Of a stretch of DNA of 64,000 bases, positions 11,870 to 22,596 are shown one piece after another (position 1 is the first letter of the stretch; the number at the start of each line of letters is the position of its first letter). The stretch comes from Unio delphinus (Eukaryota > Mollusca > Bivalvia > Unionida > Unionidae): the NCBI GenBank assembly GCA_029339505.1, contig JAQISU010000115.1:10615001-10679000 (forward strand). Direction: 5' to 3'. Below the pieces are notes generated by a model. That model did not search any database and was not told where the DNA came from. It saw only the letters and a list, made by a program, of their open reading frames with translations. The position numbers and the translations under genes were made by a program.

Positions 11870-13591
11870 GACAAAACAATGTTAGATACGATTGTTTATT
11901 ATAATAATAATCTGAATGGCAAAGTTTTTAGTCAGGTCAATATTATTGATTGTGGCTATACTATACAAACTGCGGTCTCGATATATAAATAGAGGATATT
12001 TGCTTTAAAGGAGTTAATAACGAATATTTATTCCTCGTGTGAGTGTAGATACTTACGCTCGTCTCCCATAAGTAACAGTACTAAACTCTCGACTACGTAA
12101 CCAATTAAAAATAATTTTGAATTTCAAGGTTATATTGTTATCAATGTGTATTGCGAGCCACTGAAAAATTTTATTTTTTCACTCCAGTTAAATATCAAGT
12201 TTTATTTCTCAGAAACTCTAGTATCTCTTTACCAAGAATAAAACAAATGGAATCGCCACTACACATTTCTGATGCTGCGAATAATTTTCAGTAACACGGA
12301 ATATTTAGTGCTTTCAGAGAATTCATAGATAGATGTGTTTATTATTTTAAGAATTACATATTTAATTACATAATTGTCCGCCAGATGACTGGAGTGTAAC
12401 GAACGTTTAATAAAAAAAAATGATTAAATCGCTGCTCCGTTGGCAAGCATCATATATTCTTTTCAAAGAGAACAAGAGATGCTACAATTAAATTTTAAAA
12501 AAGGAATTATCTCAGAACAGCTACGAATTGAGTTTGATAAAAGTTATGAGACATAAACATGATAATCGTCAATTGATAATCTCAAGAAATGATAAAGAGG
12601 CTAACGTTAGGTACATATGATAATGATAACACATCAAGTGAAAATATTTTGAGTAAAAGTGTTAAACATGGGTTAAAGAATTAGTAATAATGCTCTCGAT
12701 ATTAATATAAGGAATAACCAAAGACCTTTGTGAACAGTTATGAATAGTATAATGAAATGAATAAATGGTGTATTTTCGCGGAAAGGCACAGAATAGATGG
12801 AGTCAAAATATAAAAATATAGATCCGCTGGAGTTATCGAACTTGTACAAGTGGTCAGTATTTACGCTTTGATATACTATTTCTTGATGAAAAGTCTAATG
12901 GCCATGATTGTAGTCGCTGGCTAAGTACTAAATTAAGGAACATTTTATTGAAACATAAAAAATATATCGCGAGGATGTTTCATCGATGGTGCCTTCCAAA
13001 CAAGTTGTATTAAACTAGAATTCTCCGGTTGTGTTTGTAAATTATTGTAAATGGTGAAACGTACTTTGCTGCAAATGGGCGTAAAATCAAGTACTAACCA
13101 CTACAATCAGATGTAAACCCCTTTATGAGTTTATAATTGCACCCTTAATTGAAAACGTATTTGATTCAGGGATAATAAGATAAGTTTACTGGTGTATGCA
13201 TGGGAAAGTATGAGCTATGTGGCAGAACTTCTTATTAATACAGTTAATTAATGCCATTGATGGTAAGTGATTGTACGCTCGACCTTGTTCATCAATCAAC
13301 ATTGCCTACTATGCAGTTATGTTGCCACGTGTGATCGTGCATGTCATACAACAATAAAGCTATTTTTCCTAAAATACCTATGTTAACAACGTTGAAACAA
13401 ATATAATTTTGATAATTTCGATGGAATAATAAGCCAGAATTAAGGCTATTAGTTTCGTTTCCAGGTAGAGAAGAACAATACACCCAATATTCATGGAAAT
13501 TTGAATCAGAGATCAATTTATAAAAGTAATTCGTGCTTTAATTAAAAGCTCCGCGAATGCCAACCGTGTATCAGCAAAAAAATATCGCTCA
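11870..13591. other. Non-coding AT-rich region
   Basis: No protein, RNA or repeat family was recognised. Confidence 0.5.
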
Positions 13592-16500
13592 AAAACATGG
13601 AATGTAACTATCAAGATTTATGCGAAAAGAGCCAAGATGCTTGATGTATTTGGTATCCCCGATGAATTAGAGTCTGTTGTGCATCAATTTCTCACTGACG
13701 AATTACAAATGCAACAGTTTCAACAACTTAAACAATGTGCACGTGAGCGTAATATTCGAATAACAAGAGATGCCAGAAAAGACTACATACATGCCTTGGT
13801 AGGTGTATTTGAGGATTTACAAACTGTATTACTTCCGCTAATGATACCGAGGCCGCTGAGTGAATTCATGCTAATGCCGTCAAAAACAAGTTCCTGTATA
13901 TAGGTATCACCAGTGCGGTAATGAATTAAAAAATTAAGTCGCAATTAGCCCACACACATACAAACCAGATAAAGACAACTGTTATAAACTATGATATCTA
14001 GAATGATATTGATGTTACAGCGGATTGGTACCTCATTAGTTCTACGCGTGTATTTATTCTTTGATAGAACTGGAGTTCATAATGCGCATTTATCCTTCAG
14101 TACCTCAGCAGTTTTCAATGCGCATGTAATGATGTCGCTTAATGGTGACAAGGACGGATTTAAAATCACAACACCGTGGAATGGCAACGGTACTCGTACA
14201 ATTCTAAACCGTATAGATATTAAAGCTGTCAATGATGAAATCGTCAAAGGAATTGAAAATATTCTCGATGCGTTAGAAAAATACACCCATGCAAGATCAG
14301 GATGTACTCTTGGCAGATGTTGAAGTGAATTATTCACCAAACTTTAGGGGATTCAGATTTATACCTACATCATATTATGTTCCACCACATTCAAAATGAT
14401 ACATGTAATACAAACCCAAAACATTGATGCTAGTCTGAATGGGCGATTTTAACATCCTTACATCTAACAATGAAAACTAGTCTCGAAATACGAGCAATAC
14501 GTGATTGAACTAGCTTTCGATGATATGGAATATGCGGTTTAGGCTGCTAAGGCCAGACACAAAAAGTTTGAAATACTTAAACCGGTATACCTTGAATGTG
14601 CTCACGTGGGATAAAGACTTTATCCGCTTGCACTATCCCCATACTTACATAGCGAGCAAACTCAGACTGGTCTGTCATAGCTAAGAGATATGATATTTTA
14701 TTGTCGCTATCTTATTATGTGTGGATAAGCAGTCTTGTCTGGTAGCTTAGCCAACACAGCAAGCACCACTGTAGGAACTTTTCATGCAGGTTTGCATGGA
14801 TGTATTTAGCGCCCATCAAATGTTTGATCAATATGACTTATTGCACAACGTACCTGGAGTTCCGAGTCTGGTAAAAACATTCTGAAGTTTACAGCGGTGG
14901 AACATGACATGAAAATAGTCTATATTATATATGGTTACATCAAAAGTATTAATATTCCAGTGAATGACCATGCAATAAATACCAAACAAGTTCATATTGA
15001 TGAGTATTATACGGCCATTCATTGCTAGATTTGTGATGGTGTTAGCGATGGAACTGAAATGTTAAGATTAGGTCGTAACCAGTGTTGCATTACTGGTCCG
15101 TAAAGAAGAATTGCGAATAACGTATGCAGTTTAATTAACAGTTAAACCAAGTAAAAAAATACAATTACTGTAGTGTTTCATAATCTGAGATGGTATGCTC
15201 TCCACCTATTAATGCAAGACGCAGCCATTGCAGAAAACTTGAAATTCAACGGTCTGTATTGTACCACTAAAACTGATTGGACAAGTCATGTATCCCTACG
15301 CGAACATGAGTGATTGGGACCAGATTGCATAAGACTGCTGTAAACTATCGAACGGTTTATTTTCCATGTCGTGTGAAGACGTTTCTGACAGTGACTACGT
15401 TCACGTAAAGTTCAGTCCGCATTTGATTGCAAAAACATGGTTGACTATCATGATCTGTATTTGAGCACTGACGTGATTCTTCTCGGTCATATGTATGAAG
15501 CAATTAGTGGTACCGCCATGCGAGTATATAAGTTTAATCACGCGTAGTATTTCGCAACATCTTTAATGGCTTGGGATGCAATGCCATCAAACAAACAAAA
15601 ATCGAGCTGAAATTGCTGACAGATATCAGGATGCATCTGTTTATTGAGAGCGGGTAATAGTGCAAACGTTACGTGTTGGATGGTTTTCATGGAATGATCC
15701 AGCAAACACTGACATATAAAACACTTATGCTATTACGCCAACAATAGCGACAACTGCTATCACTTTGACATTCATTTAGAATACTCTGAATAAACTCAGC
15801 TAGCTTATAACTATTATCCATTAACACCTGATGCTGTGTTAGTGCCTGGTAAGTGGTTGACACCTTGTCTGCGCTTAACTGTCAATGATTGATTAGGTAC
15901 GTTAATTTACTGAATGTGCAGAGCTTGACGCAGTTCGTAGCTTCTCGTGGGTCGGTGGTTCTTTCCGGGGATTTTCCGGGTTCTTCCTCCACCATTAATA
16001 CTGGCCGCCATGTATAGCCTATATTGTGCTGAAAAATGGCGTTAAACCATTAAAAAAATGTTGACGCAGATCTCATGACAAAATTAATTTTGTGGTGCAC
16101 ATACATAACTTAAACTTATATTTAAGATTAGAGATATTTTAAGTCAATCGAGTGCTTGAATTTCCCACAAGAATCTTGATAATGTCTATGAGCGATATCA
16201 CATCAAATCTCGAATACGGATATGAAAACGAAGGCCACTAACTGCATGGAAAATTTTCTTAAAGCTCACAAACAATCCCGTATCTAGCAAAACGACAAGA
16301 CAGAAAATGTATGAAAACGAATTCGAGCCTACCATGTCCCTGCCGGTGAACAAGATAAGATTGGAAAGTGTACTGCTGAGCCTACAATAAATATCTTTGA
16401 TGGTGGACTTGCTACCGTTCATAGTAAAAAACAAGACTAAAGATGACAAAACATATATTGTATGGTACCGCAGTACATGACTTGTCGAAGCCGATTATGT

Positions 16501-16870
16501 ATAAATTTTATAACGACAATATCAAACCCTTTTATCAAGATCGTTTTCAAGATGCTTTATAATAACACCGACTATCTGTTCCTGAAAATAGTTAGCGATG
16601 ATGTTTATTCAGATTTCTCATCATGTGAATTTGCCTGCAGCAATTATCTGAAAGAAATCATTTATTTCGTAACGCAGATAAAAATGTTGCTGGAAATTTC
16701 AAAGTCGACTGTTGTAGTAAACCAGTAGATTTCGACATAAAACTTGATTGTGGTGGGATCGAAAATCAGGATAAATGCAAAAAGTGTTCCATGAATCATT
16801 GTCCACAAATGGTCTCAGGCACGATATGAATGTAGAGCATCTTCTAGACCGAGGTGAATTCACACATAGC
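13592..16870 (+). pseudogene. Decayed family-B DNA polymerase (DNA_pol_B_2 type) of a virus-like element
   Basis: Fragments in shifting plus-strand frames follow the order of a viral/plasmid family-B polymerase. About 13991-14390 is an N-terminal region ending YTHARSG ... FRFIPTSYYVPPHSK. About 14868-14960 reads LKFTAVEHDMK ... IIYGYIK, the start of the 3'-5' exonuclease. About 15173 reads VFHNLRWYALHLLMQ, an Exo II-like motif. About 15425-15580 reads DYHDLYLSTDVILLGH ... SLMAWDAM. About 16075-16165 reads INFVVHIHNLNLYLRL ... VNRVLEF. About 16240-16280 reads WKIFLKLTNNPVSSKT. About 16455-16620 reads LYGTAVHDLSKPIMYKFYND and then NNTDYLFLKIVSDDVYSDF, where the DTD catalytic motif C is altered. 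The fragments are separated by stops and frameshifts, so it is dead. It differs from the polymerase of Polinton B. The open frame 13637-13903 just upstream may belong to the same old element, but I do not recognise it. Confidence 0.68.
15934..16060 (+). repeat. Truncated SINE inserted in the polymerase pseudogene
   Basis: This is the 3' part of the same SINE family as at 4855-5110 (CTTCTCGTGGGTCGGTGG ... CCGCCATGTATAGCC ... AATGGCGTTAAACC). It is flanked by an exact 9-bp target-site duplication TTGACGCAG at 15925-15933 and 16061-16069. The similarity of the flanking polymerase fragments continues across it, so it inserted into the polymerase sequence. The 5' tRNA head is missing. Confidence 0.9.
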
Positions 16871-17238
16871 AGAAAATATTATTAGGCTAAAGAAATATCG
16901 CATGGTTATATACCGTTACATCAAGGCAGTTTGTTAGCTCTTGATTCCAAGCGATGGATATTTCCTGATGGCATTACCACTAAGCGTTTGGTCTGCACGG
17001 ATTTGTGAATCGCTTTGCGATTTCAAAATATATATGCGTAAATTTGTTTTCGCTGGAACGGCTTGCAATTCCTCTCACACAAATATTCGGCTTAGTAATT
17101 TAGGGCCGAAATGATAATGTGTTGGTTGTCTTAAAAGTCAATTATGTCTCAAATAAATGGACCCAACAGAGTAAGTTGCTCGAAGTTGCTCACCCTTTTA
17201 ATGTATGTGGTGCATATAACAACTGAATAACATTATTT
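16871..17238. other. Spacer, possibly remnant of the old element
   Basis: No motif is recognised. A short plus-strand fragment (~16911-17005, YIPLHQGSLLALDSKRW) looks coding-like but matches nothing I know. Confidence 0.3.
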
Positions 17239-17672
17239 CTAAGCGGTTATAACGGGAGAGGTTCTGAAATTTTTTTCTGAGCAACAGTTACAATCAATCT
17301 CATCAGCTGGTAATAATTCTGGTATTTGTGTAACCGCTTTGTAACACGAATGACACCACTCTGAGATTTCATTTTTAATTATTTCGTGTATGATGTCCCA
17401 ATAGTCGTTCGGTAAGTGTACCATTAAATCGTTGCACAATGTCATTGTCACAATGTACCATAGCATGCCCAATATGAAATCGAACTTGATGTGTTTTGAC
17501 AATGCAGCAACAATTCCGATAAATTCTTTATCTGGATCGACTTGAAACATTCGCGACAACGATAACTACCAATGATTTCTATTCCACAATTGATGAAGCT
17601 TTTACCGTTGCTGATTTGAATACAAGTGAAAATAATCTTGTCGTGACCGACTATATGATGCTTACAAATCAC
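17239..17672 (-). pseudogene. Cys-rich protein remnant of unknown function
   Basis: Two overlapping minus-strand frames look like one protein broken by a frameshift near 17540. The upstream frame (17672 downward) has CKHHIVGHDKIIFTCIQISN ... FINCGIEIIGSYRCRECF. The downstream frame continues with LSKHIKFDFILGMLWYIV ... PNDYWDIIHEIIKNEISEWC and ends with a CNCC cluster. The spaced Cys and His residues suggest a zinc-binding protein. It lies just behind the polymerase pseudogene and may be another gene of that element. I do not recognise the family. Confidence 0.3.
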
Positions 17673-19184
17673 ATCAGTTTCACTATAATATTTTCACGAT
17701 GTCAACGCATAATCATTAGTGTGATGTATGACTCAACGATACGCAGTTAATCAATTCTTCACAATTGTAACATACTTTTGTGGAACTGACACGATTGGTC
17801 TTTCATATATTTTAATAGTGTGAAATGTGCAGAGTATACTAAAAAGGCAACAATATCAACAGTGGAACAGGTGGGCGAGGTAACAGAACAGACAAAGAAC
17901 TGGGCCCACATTCGTAAGATAGCTAAATTCCCCAAGACTATTACTAAATGAACACGAGTAACAGCTAATGTTAGTGGACGCTTGTCAACAGCAATTGCTG
18001 AAGCCAAAGAAGACGTCGGAAAAATTGAAATATTGTTGATGTAATCGCAAAAAGCTCCCGCGGAGAGATAAAGAAATAATAATTTAAAATAATGTTAGGA
18101 ATGAAACTTAAATGGTTACTCCACAAATGCCAATATTGAAAGACCAACATGGCCGACATTCTGGCTAATATTCAGTATTTTAAAAAGAGTGCAAATAATG
18201 CAAATTTAAATTTGTTAGTTATTTCAAGAGGAATATACAAACAGAAAATCAGCAAAAGTTTGACTGGAATTTATTTTGGACAAATTGGAAGAGAAATATA
18301 ATTTGAAGACAAATGACGTTTTTTAAAAGCTATAACTGTACATATTTTGAATTAATTGTCAGTTGCTGTCTTTCATAGAGTAGCGTCACAACTTATCATG
18401 TTTCCTGTCATCGATAATTTAGACAAAATTAACCGAAATATTATTATGTGGATTCAAATGGAAGAAGATGCATCTCGGGATTTTCTTCTTTCAAAGCGCG
18501 ATTACCTTCTCGCCTTCAGTCATTGTTTACTAACTATCAAGAATATCAATTTCAAAAGGTCAACATAATGTACGAATGACAAGGAATATTCACTTCACAG
18601 GTTTCGCTAAAAACCGAACATTATAAGTGAAGTCAATAAATAAGTACTAGTTGCTTTGTTACTGATGCATTTTTATCTTGGATCATTCTGAGTGCACGTG
18701 TTCTTATTTTAGTAGTATCTGCCAAACTAGCAATAAAATCTCACACAGATAAAAGACAAAGCAACAAGTTTTCGAATTTACTCAAAGAACTAAGGAACGA
18801 CTTCATTTTATACGCCTATTTCCTCGAAGGCATTATTCATTTTTTATGTTTGCTCTGGCTGATATATACCTAATATTTCGCCAATCAAAACGTATTAATG
18901 GCTGGTCATGAATAAGATATGCGATGAATATTAACGTTGTCATCACTAACAACTTTAATCAATTTATATAGCCAACAATATACCAAATATTGTCAGAGTC
19001 GCATTTGAATGTCAATATTGTTGCAGTGTTTGTACATTTATGCTAGTTAAATTGTGTCCTAATCTGAAACTTTCATCACTGTGGTCCCTTAATTTCATGT
19101 TACAAATTACTTCATAAGATCACGTAAGTTGGCCATTTTGGGTTTTACCCACATGTAAAATCAAACTAGATAAATTGTTTCATT
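17673..19184. other. Mostly non-coding; one coding-like plus-strand patch
   Basis: A plus-strand stretch at ~17850-18043 reads without many stops (VGEVTEQTKNWAHIRKIAKF, then GRLSTAIAEAKEDVGKIE) and could be a last gene fragment of the old virus-like element. The remainder to the minisatellite shows nothing recognisable. Confidence 0.3.
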
Positions 19185-20580
19185 CTGTTGGCCCATGAAT
19201 AGCATAGCCTGTACCTTCATTCAATTCGCCAATGAATAGCATAGCCTGTACCTACATTAAATTGGCTGATGAATAGCATATCATGTACCTACATTAAATT
19301 GACTGATGAATGGCATAGCATGTACTTACATTAAATTGGCTGATGAATAACATATCCTGTACCTACATTAAATTCGCTGATGAATAGCATATCATGTACC
19401 TACATTAAATTGGCTGATGAATAGCATATCATGTACCTACATTAAATTGACTGATGAATAGCATATCATGTACCTACATTAAATTGGCTGATGAATAGCA
19501 TATCATGTACCTTCATTATGTTGGCTGATGAATAGCATAAGCTGTTTCTTCATTATGTCGGCTAATGAATAACATATCCTGTACCTACATTAAATTGACT
19601 GATGAATAGCATATCATGTACCTACATTAAATTGGCTGATGAATAGCATATCATGTACCTTCATTATGTTGGCTGATGAATAGCATAAGCTGTTTCTTCA
19701 TTATGTCGGCTAATGAATAACATATCCTGTACCTACATTAAATTGACTGATGAATAGCATATCATGTACCTACATTAAATTGGCTGATGAATAGCATATC
19801 ATATACCTTCATTATGTTGGCTGATGAATAGCATAAGCTGTTTCTTTATTATGTTGGCTAATGAATAACATATCCTGTACCTACATTAAATTGACTGATG
19901 AATAGCATATCATGTACCTACATTAAATTGGCTGATGAATAGCATATCATCTACCTACATTAAATTGACTGATGAATAGCATATCATGTACCTACATTAA
20001 ATTGGCTGATGAATAGCATATCATGTACCTACATTAAATTGGCTGATGAATAGCATATCATGTACCTTCATTATGTTGGCTGATGAATAGCATAGCATGT
20101 ACCTTCATTATGTTGGCTGATGAATAGCATATCATGTACCTTCATTATGTCGGTTAATGAATAACATAGCCTGCACCTTCATTATGTTGGCTGATGAATA
20201 GCATAAGCAGTTTCTTCATTATGTCGGTTAATGAATAACATAACCTGTACATTCATTAAATTGACTGATGAATATCATAGCCTGTACCTTCATTATGTTG
20301 GCTGATGAATAGCATAAGCTGTTTCTTCATTATGTCGGCTAATGAATAACATATCCTGTACCTACATTAAATTGACTGATGAATAGCATATCATGTACCT
20401 ACATTAAATTGGCTGATGAATAGCATATCATGTACCTACATTAAATTGACTGATGAATAGCATAGCATGTACCTACATTAAATTGGTTGATGAATAGCAT
20501 AACTTAGCTTGAACTTTGATTCAATTCGCTGACGAATAGCTTAGCTTGTACCATCATGTTGGCTAATGAATTTGCTTAGC
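19185..20580. repeat. 37-bp minisatellite, about 37 copies, with higher-order units
   Basis: Tandem units of about 37 bp built around CTGATGAATAGCATATCATG, TACCTACATTAAATTGG. Variants include AAGCTGTTTCTTCATTATGT and ATATCCTG. A four-unit block of about 148 bp that begins with the AAGCTGTTTC variant recurs at about 19523, 19671 and 19818, and less regularly later. That shows higher-order amplification. Stops occur in each unit, so it is not coding. The copy number is estimated from length divided by period. Confidence 0.95.
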
Positions 20581-21672
20581 CAGTACCTTTATATAAATAT
20601 CGACAGAAATTAAAGATATCAGTACAATGTACTATGTATTTACAATTTAACTCTTTAGGAGCATAAAGCTGCTGAAATGAATAGAGCGTTGTGTCCACAG
20701 ATGGGCCTGGACATTTAAGGCGTTTAAAATCTATTCATTTCGATTTCATTTAGTACGCTTACAACCGACTACTCAGTTGAAAATGACCAAAAGCATGTCT
20801 GATTATTTATGAGTACTTCTGGTCCATTTGATAAATATTAACAAAGTGAACAGCAACCAAACAAATGATAAAAATATTAGCATCAGCTATATCTTCTCGT
20901 TGTACAAGTCTTTGAGGATTTATTTTTTACCATTGGGCTATGATAAGTTAATATAGATATCCAATAAGCTTTCAATTTGTTTCCATGAATCTAATGTATT
21001 GGAATCGTCTGAGAGAAGAAAAAAAAAACGATTATTCTTGACCCTTTTTGTTTATGTAACTTCCACATACTACTGGTCACAAATAAAGCACTTTAACAAT
21101 CCCTTGTTAGGAGTAATTTGTTCTCGCTTCTCTACCTACACTACTTGTTTTCTTAAACTGGGAATATTTGCAACCGTAAGAAATGGGCATTGTGTCTTTC
21201 TGCACATTGTCTGGAAATTGTTTGAAAATCTCACAAATAGTGAATTTTTAAATAATAGATCACCTTAAACACTCAGCTACAGATATTTCATTTGTTAATT
21301 TGTTTGCTTTTCCCTGCCTAATATTTGGGGATTTTGAAAACTAATTGCTGAAGTGTATGATATAAAGAAGAACATTGATCCATGATATGTTATTATTAAT
21401 CGCGATATTAAGTTATCATAAATTAAAATTCACGAATGTGTAATAGCAATGCACATAATGTTTCGGTGAATAAAAAAATAAAGAAAATATTTTATCGGTA
21501 TTACAAAAAAGTGATATTTAAAACAGAAACATCAATGTCTGCTAAACTTTGAACATCAGTGAGAGTGACATGGTTTTCGTTAATTCAGAAAATAAATTAT
21601 TGATTAGTTTCAGTTGTTTCACAATCGTAATATTTCTTTAGCTACGTATCCTCCTCTATAAAAGTTGTTATT
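20581..21672. other. Non-coding AT-rich region
   Basis: No gene or mobile element was recognised. The open frame near 20999-21268 has no features of a real protein that I can identify. Confidence 0.5.
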
Positions 21673-21884
21673 GACTTGTACCGCTACGGTACGTCCCCAC
21701 TTCTAGTTTATCCAAAATGAACTCAGACTTGTACCGCTACGGTACGTCCCCACTTCTAGTTTATCCAAAATGAACTCAGACTTGTACCGCTACGGTACGT
21801 CCCCACTTCTAGTTTATCCAAAATGAACTCAGACTTGTACCGCTACGGTACGTCCCCACTTCTAGTTTATCCAAAACGAACTCG
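21673..21884. repeat. 53-bp tandem repeat, four copies
   Basis: Four almost identical units start at 21673, 21726, 21779 and 21832. Each contains the small inverted repeat TACCGCTACGGTA (stem TACCG/CGGTA) followed by CGTCCCCACTTCTAGTTTAT. The last copy has one or two base changes at its end. The near identity indicates recent expansion. Confidence 0.97.
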
Positions 21885-22240
21885 GCCCTCTGGTTGCAAT
21901 CAAAAGTAGCAAGCATGTTGTCAAAGGAAAGATAGAGAGAGGACACAGTTAAAAAAGAATAAAAATTCATCGTGGAGGAAAGCCTTGCCAAATGAGACAG
22001 ACGAATAACAACAAAAGGGTACTTAGTCTACTGCCAAACGAATTGTAGCACTGCACCGAGAATCAATACGACCGCCTTTGTTTAATTCAGGTAAAGTCTT
22101 GAAAGGACGTATGGAACATCAACTTTCTTCATTTTCATGTTAAATTTGTCTTCAGTCATTAATTGCAAATTAACTAATTTTTAACCGTACATCACGTTTT
22201 GCTTATATATATATTATATATATATATATTATATATTATA

Positions 22241-22322
<82 letters not shown>

Positions 22323-22560
22323 TGGCTTATTAAGTGTCATTCAAGTATAACTGTTAAATGAAACAAAAGATAATATAGATAATGCCAAAGTAGTACGACA
22401 GTTCAACAAAATTGTATAGTTAATTGTTTTCTAAATTTTCATTTTATACGATGCTAAATGCCACAAAAATGAAAAAAAAAATTTAAAAACAAAGGTTCTT
22501 TTTAGCCCTGAAAATGTGTCATATTTGATTATTGTTATTAAAATGAAACTGTTGCAAAAG
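21885..22560. other. Spacer with (TA)n microsatellite
   Basis: Non-coding. It includes a (TA)n run with ATT-type interruptions at 22205-22319. Confidence 0.85.

Positions 22561-22596
<36 letters not shown>

Noticed and set aside
11512..11879. Antisense open frames of poly-Ile/Leu/Tyr (120 and 80 residues)
   Set aside because: Translation of a (TAA)n microsatellite, not genes. The same holds for frames over the (TA)n and (TAA)n runs at 26797-27063, 29432-29777 and 57839-58091.
17239..17559. Decayed integrase, because of FQVDPDKEF
   Set aside because: The nine-residue match to the integrase D-x-x-x-EF motif has no supporting HQAD or VERFNR motif nearby; more likely chance in an unknown Cys-rich remnant.
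19185..20580. CRISPR-like array
   Set aside because: Units are contiguous and similar throughout with no unique spacers; eukaryotic context. It is a minisatellite.
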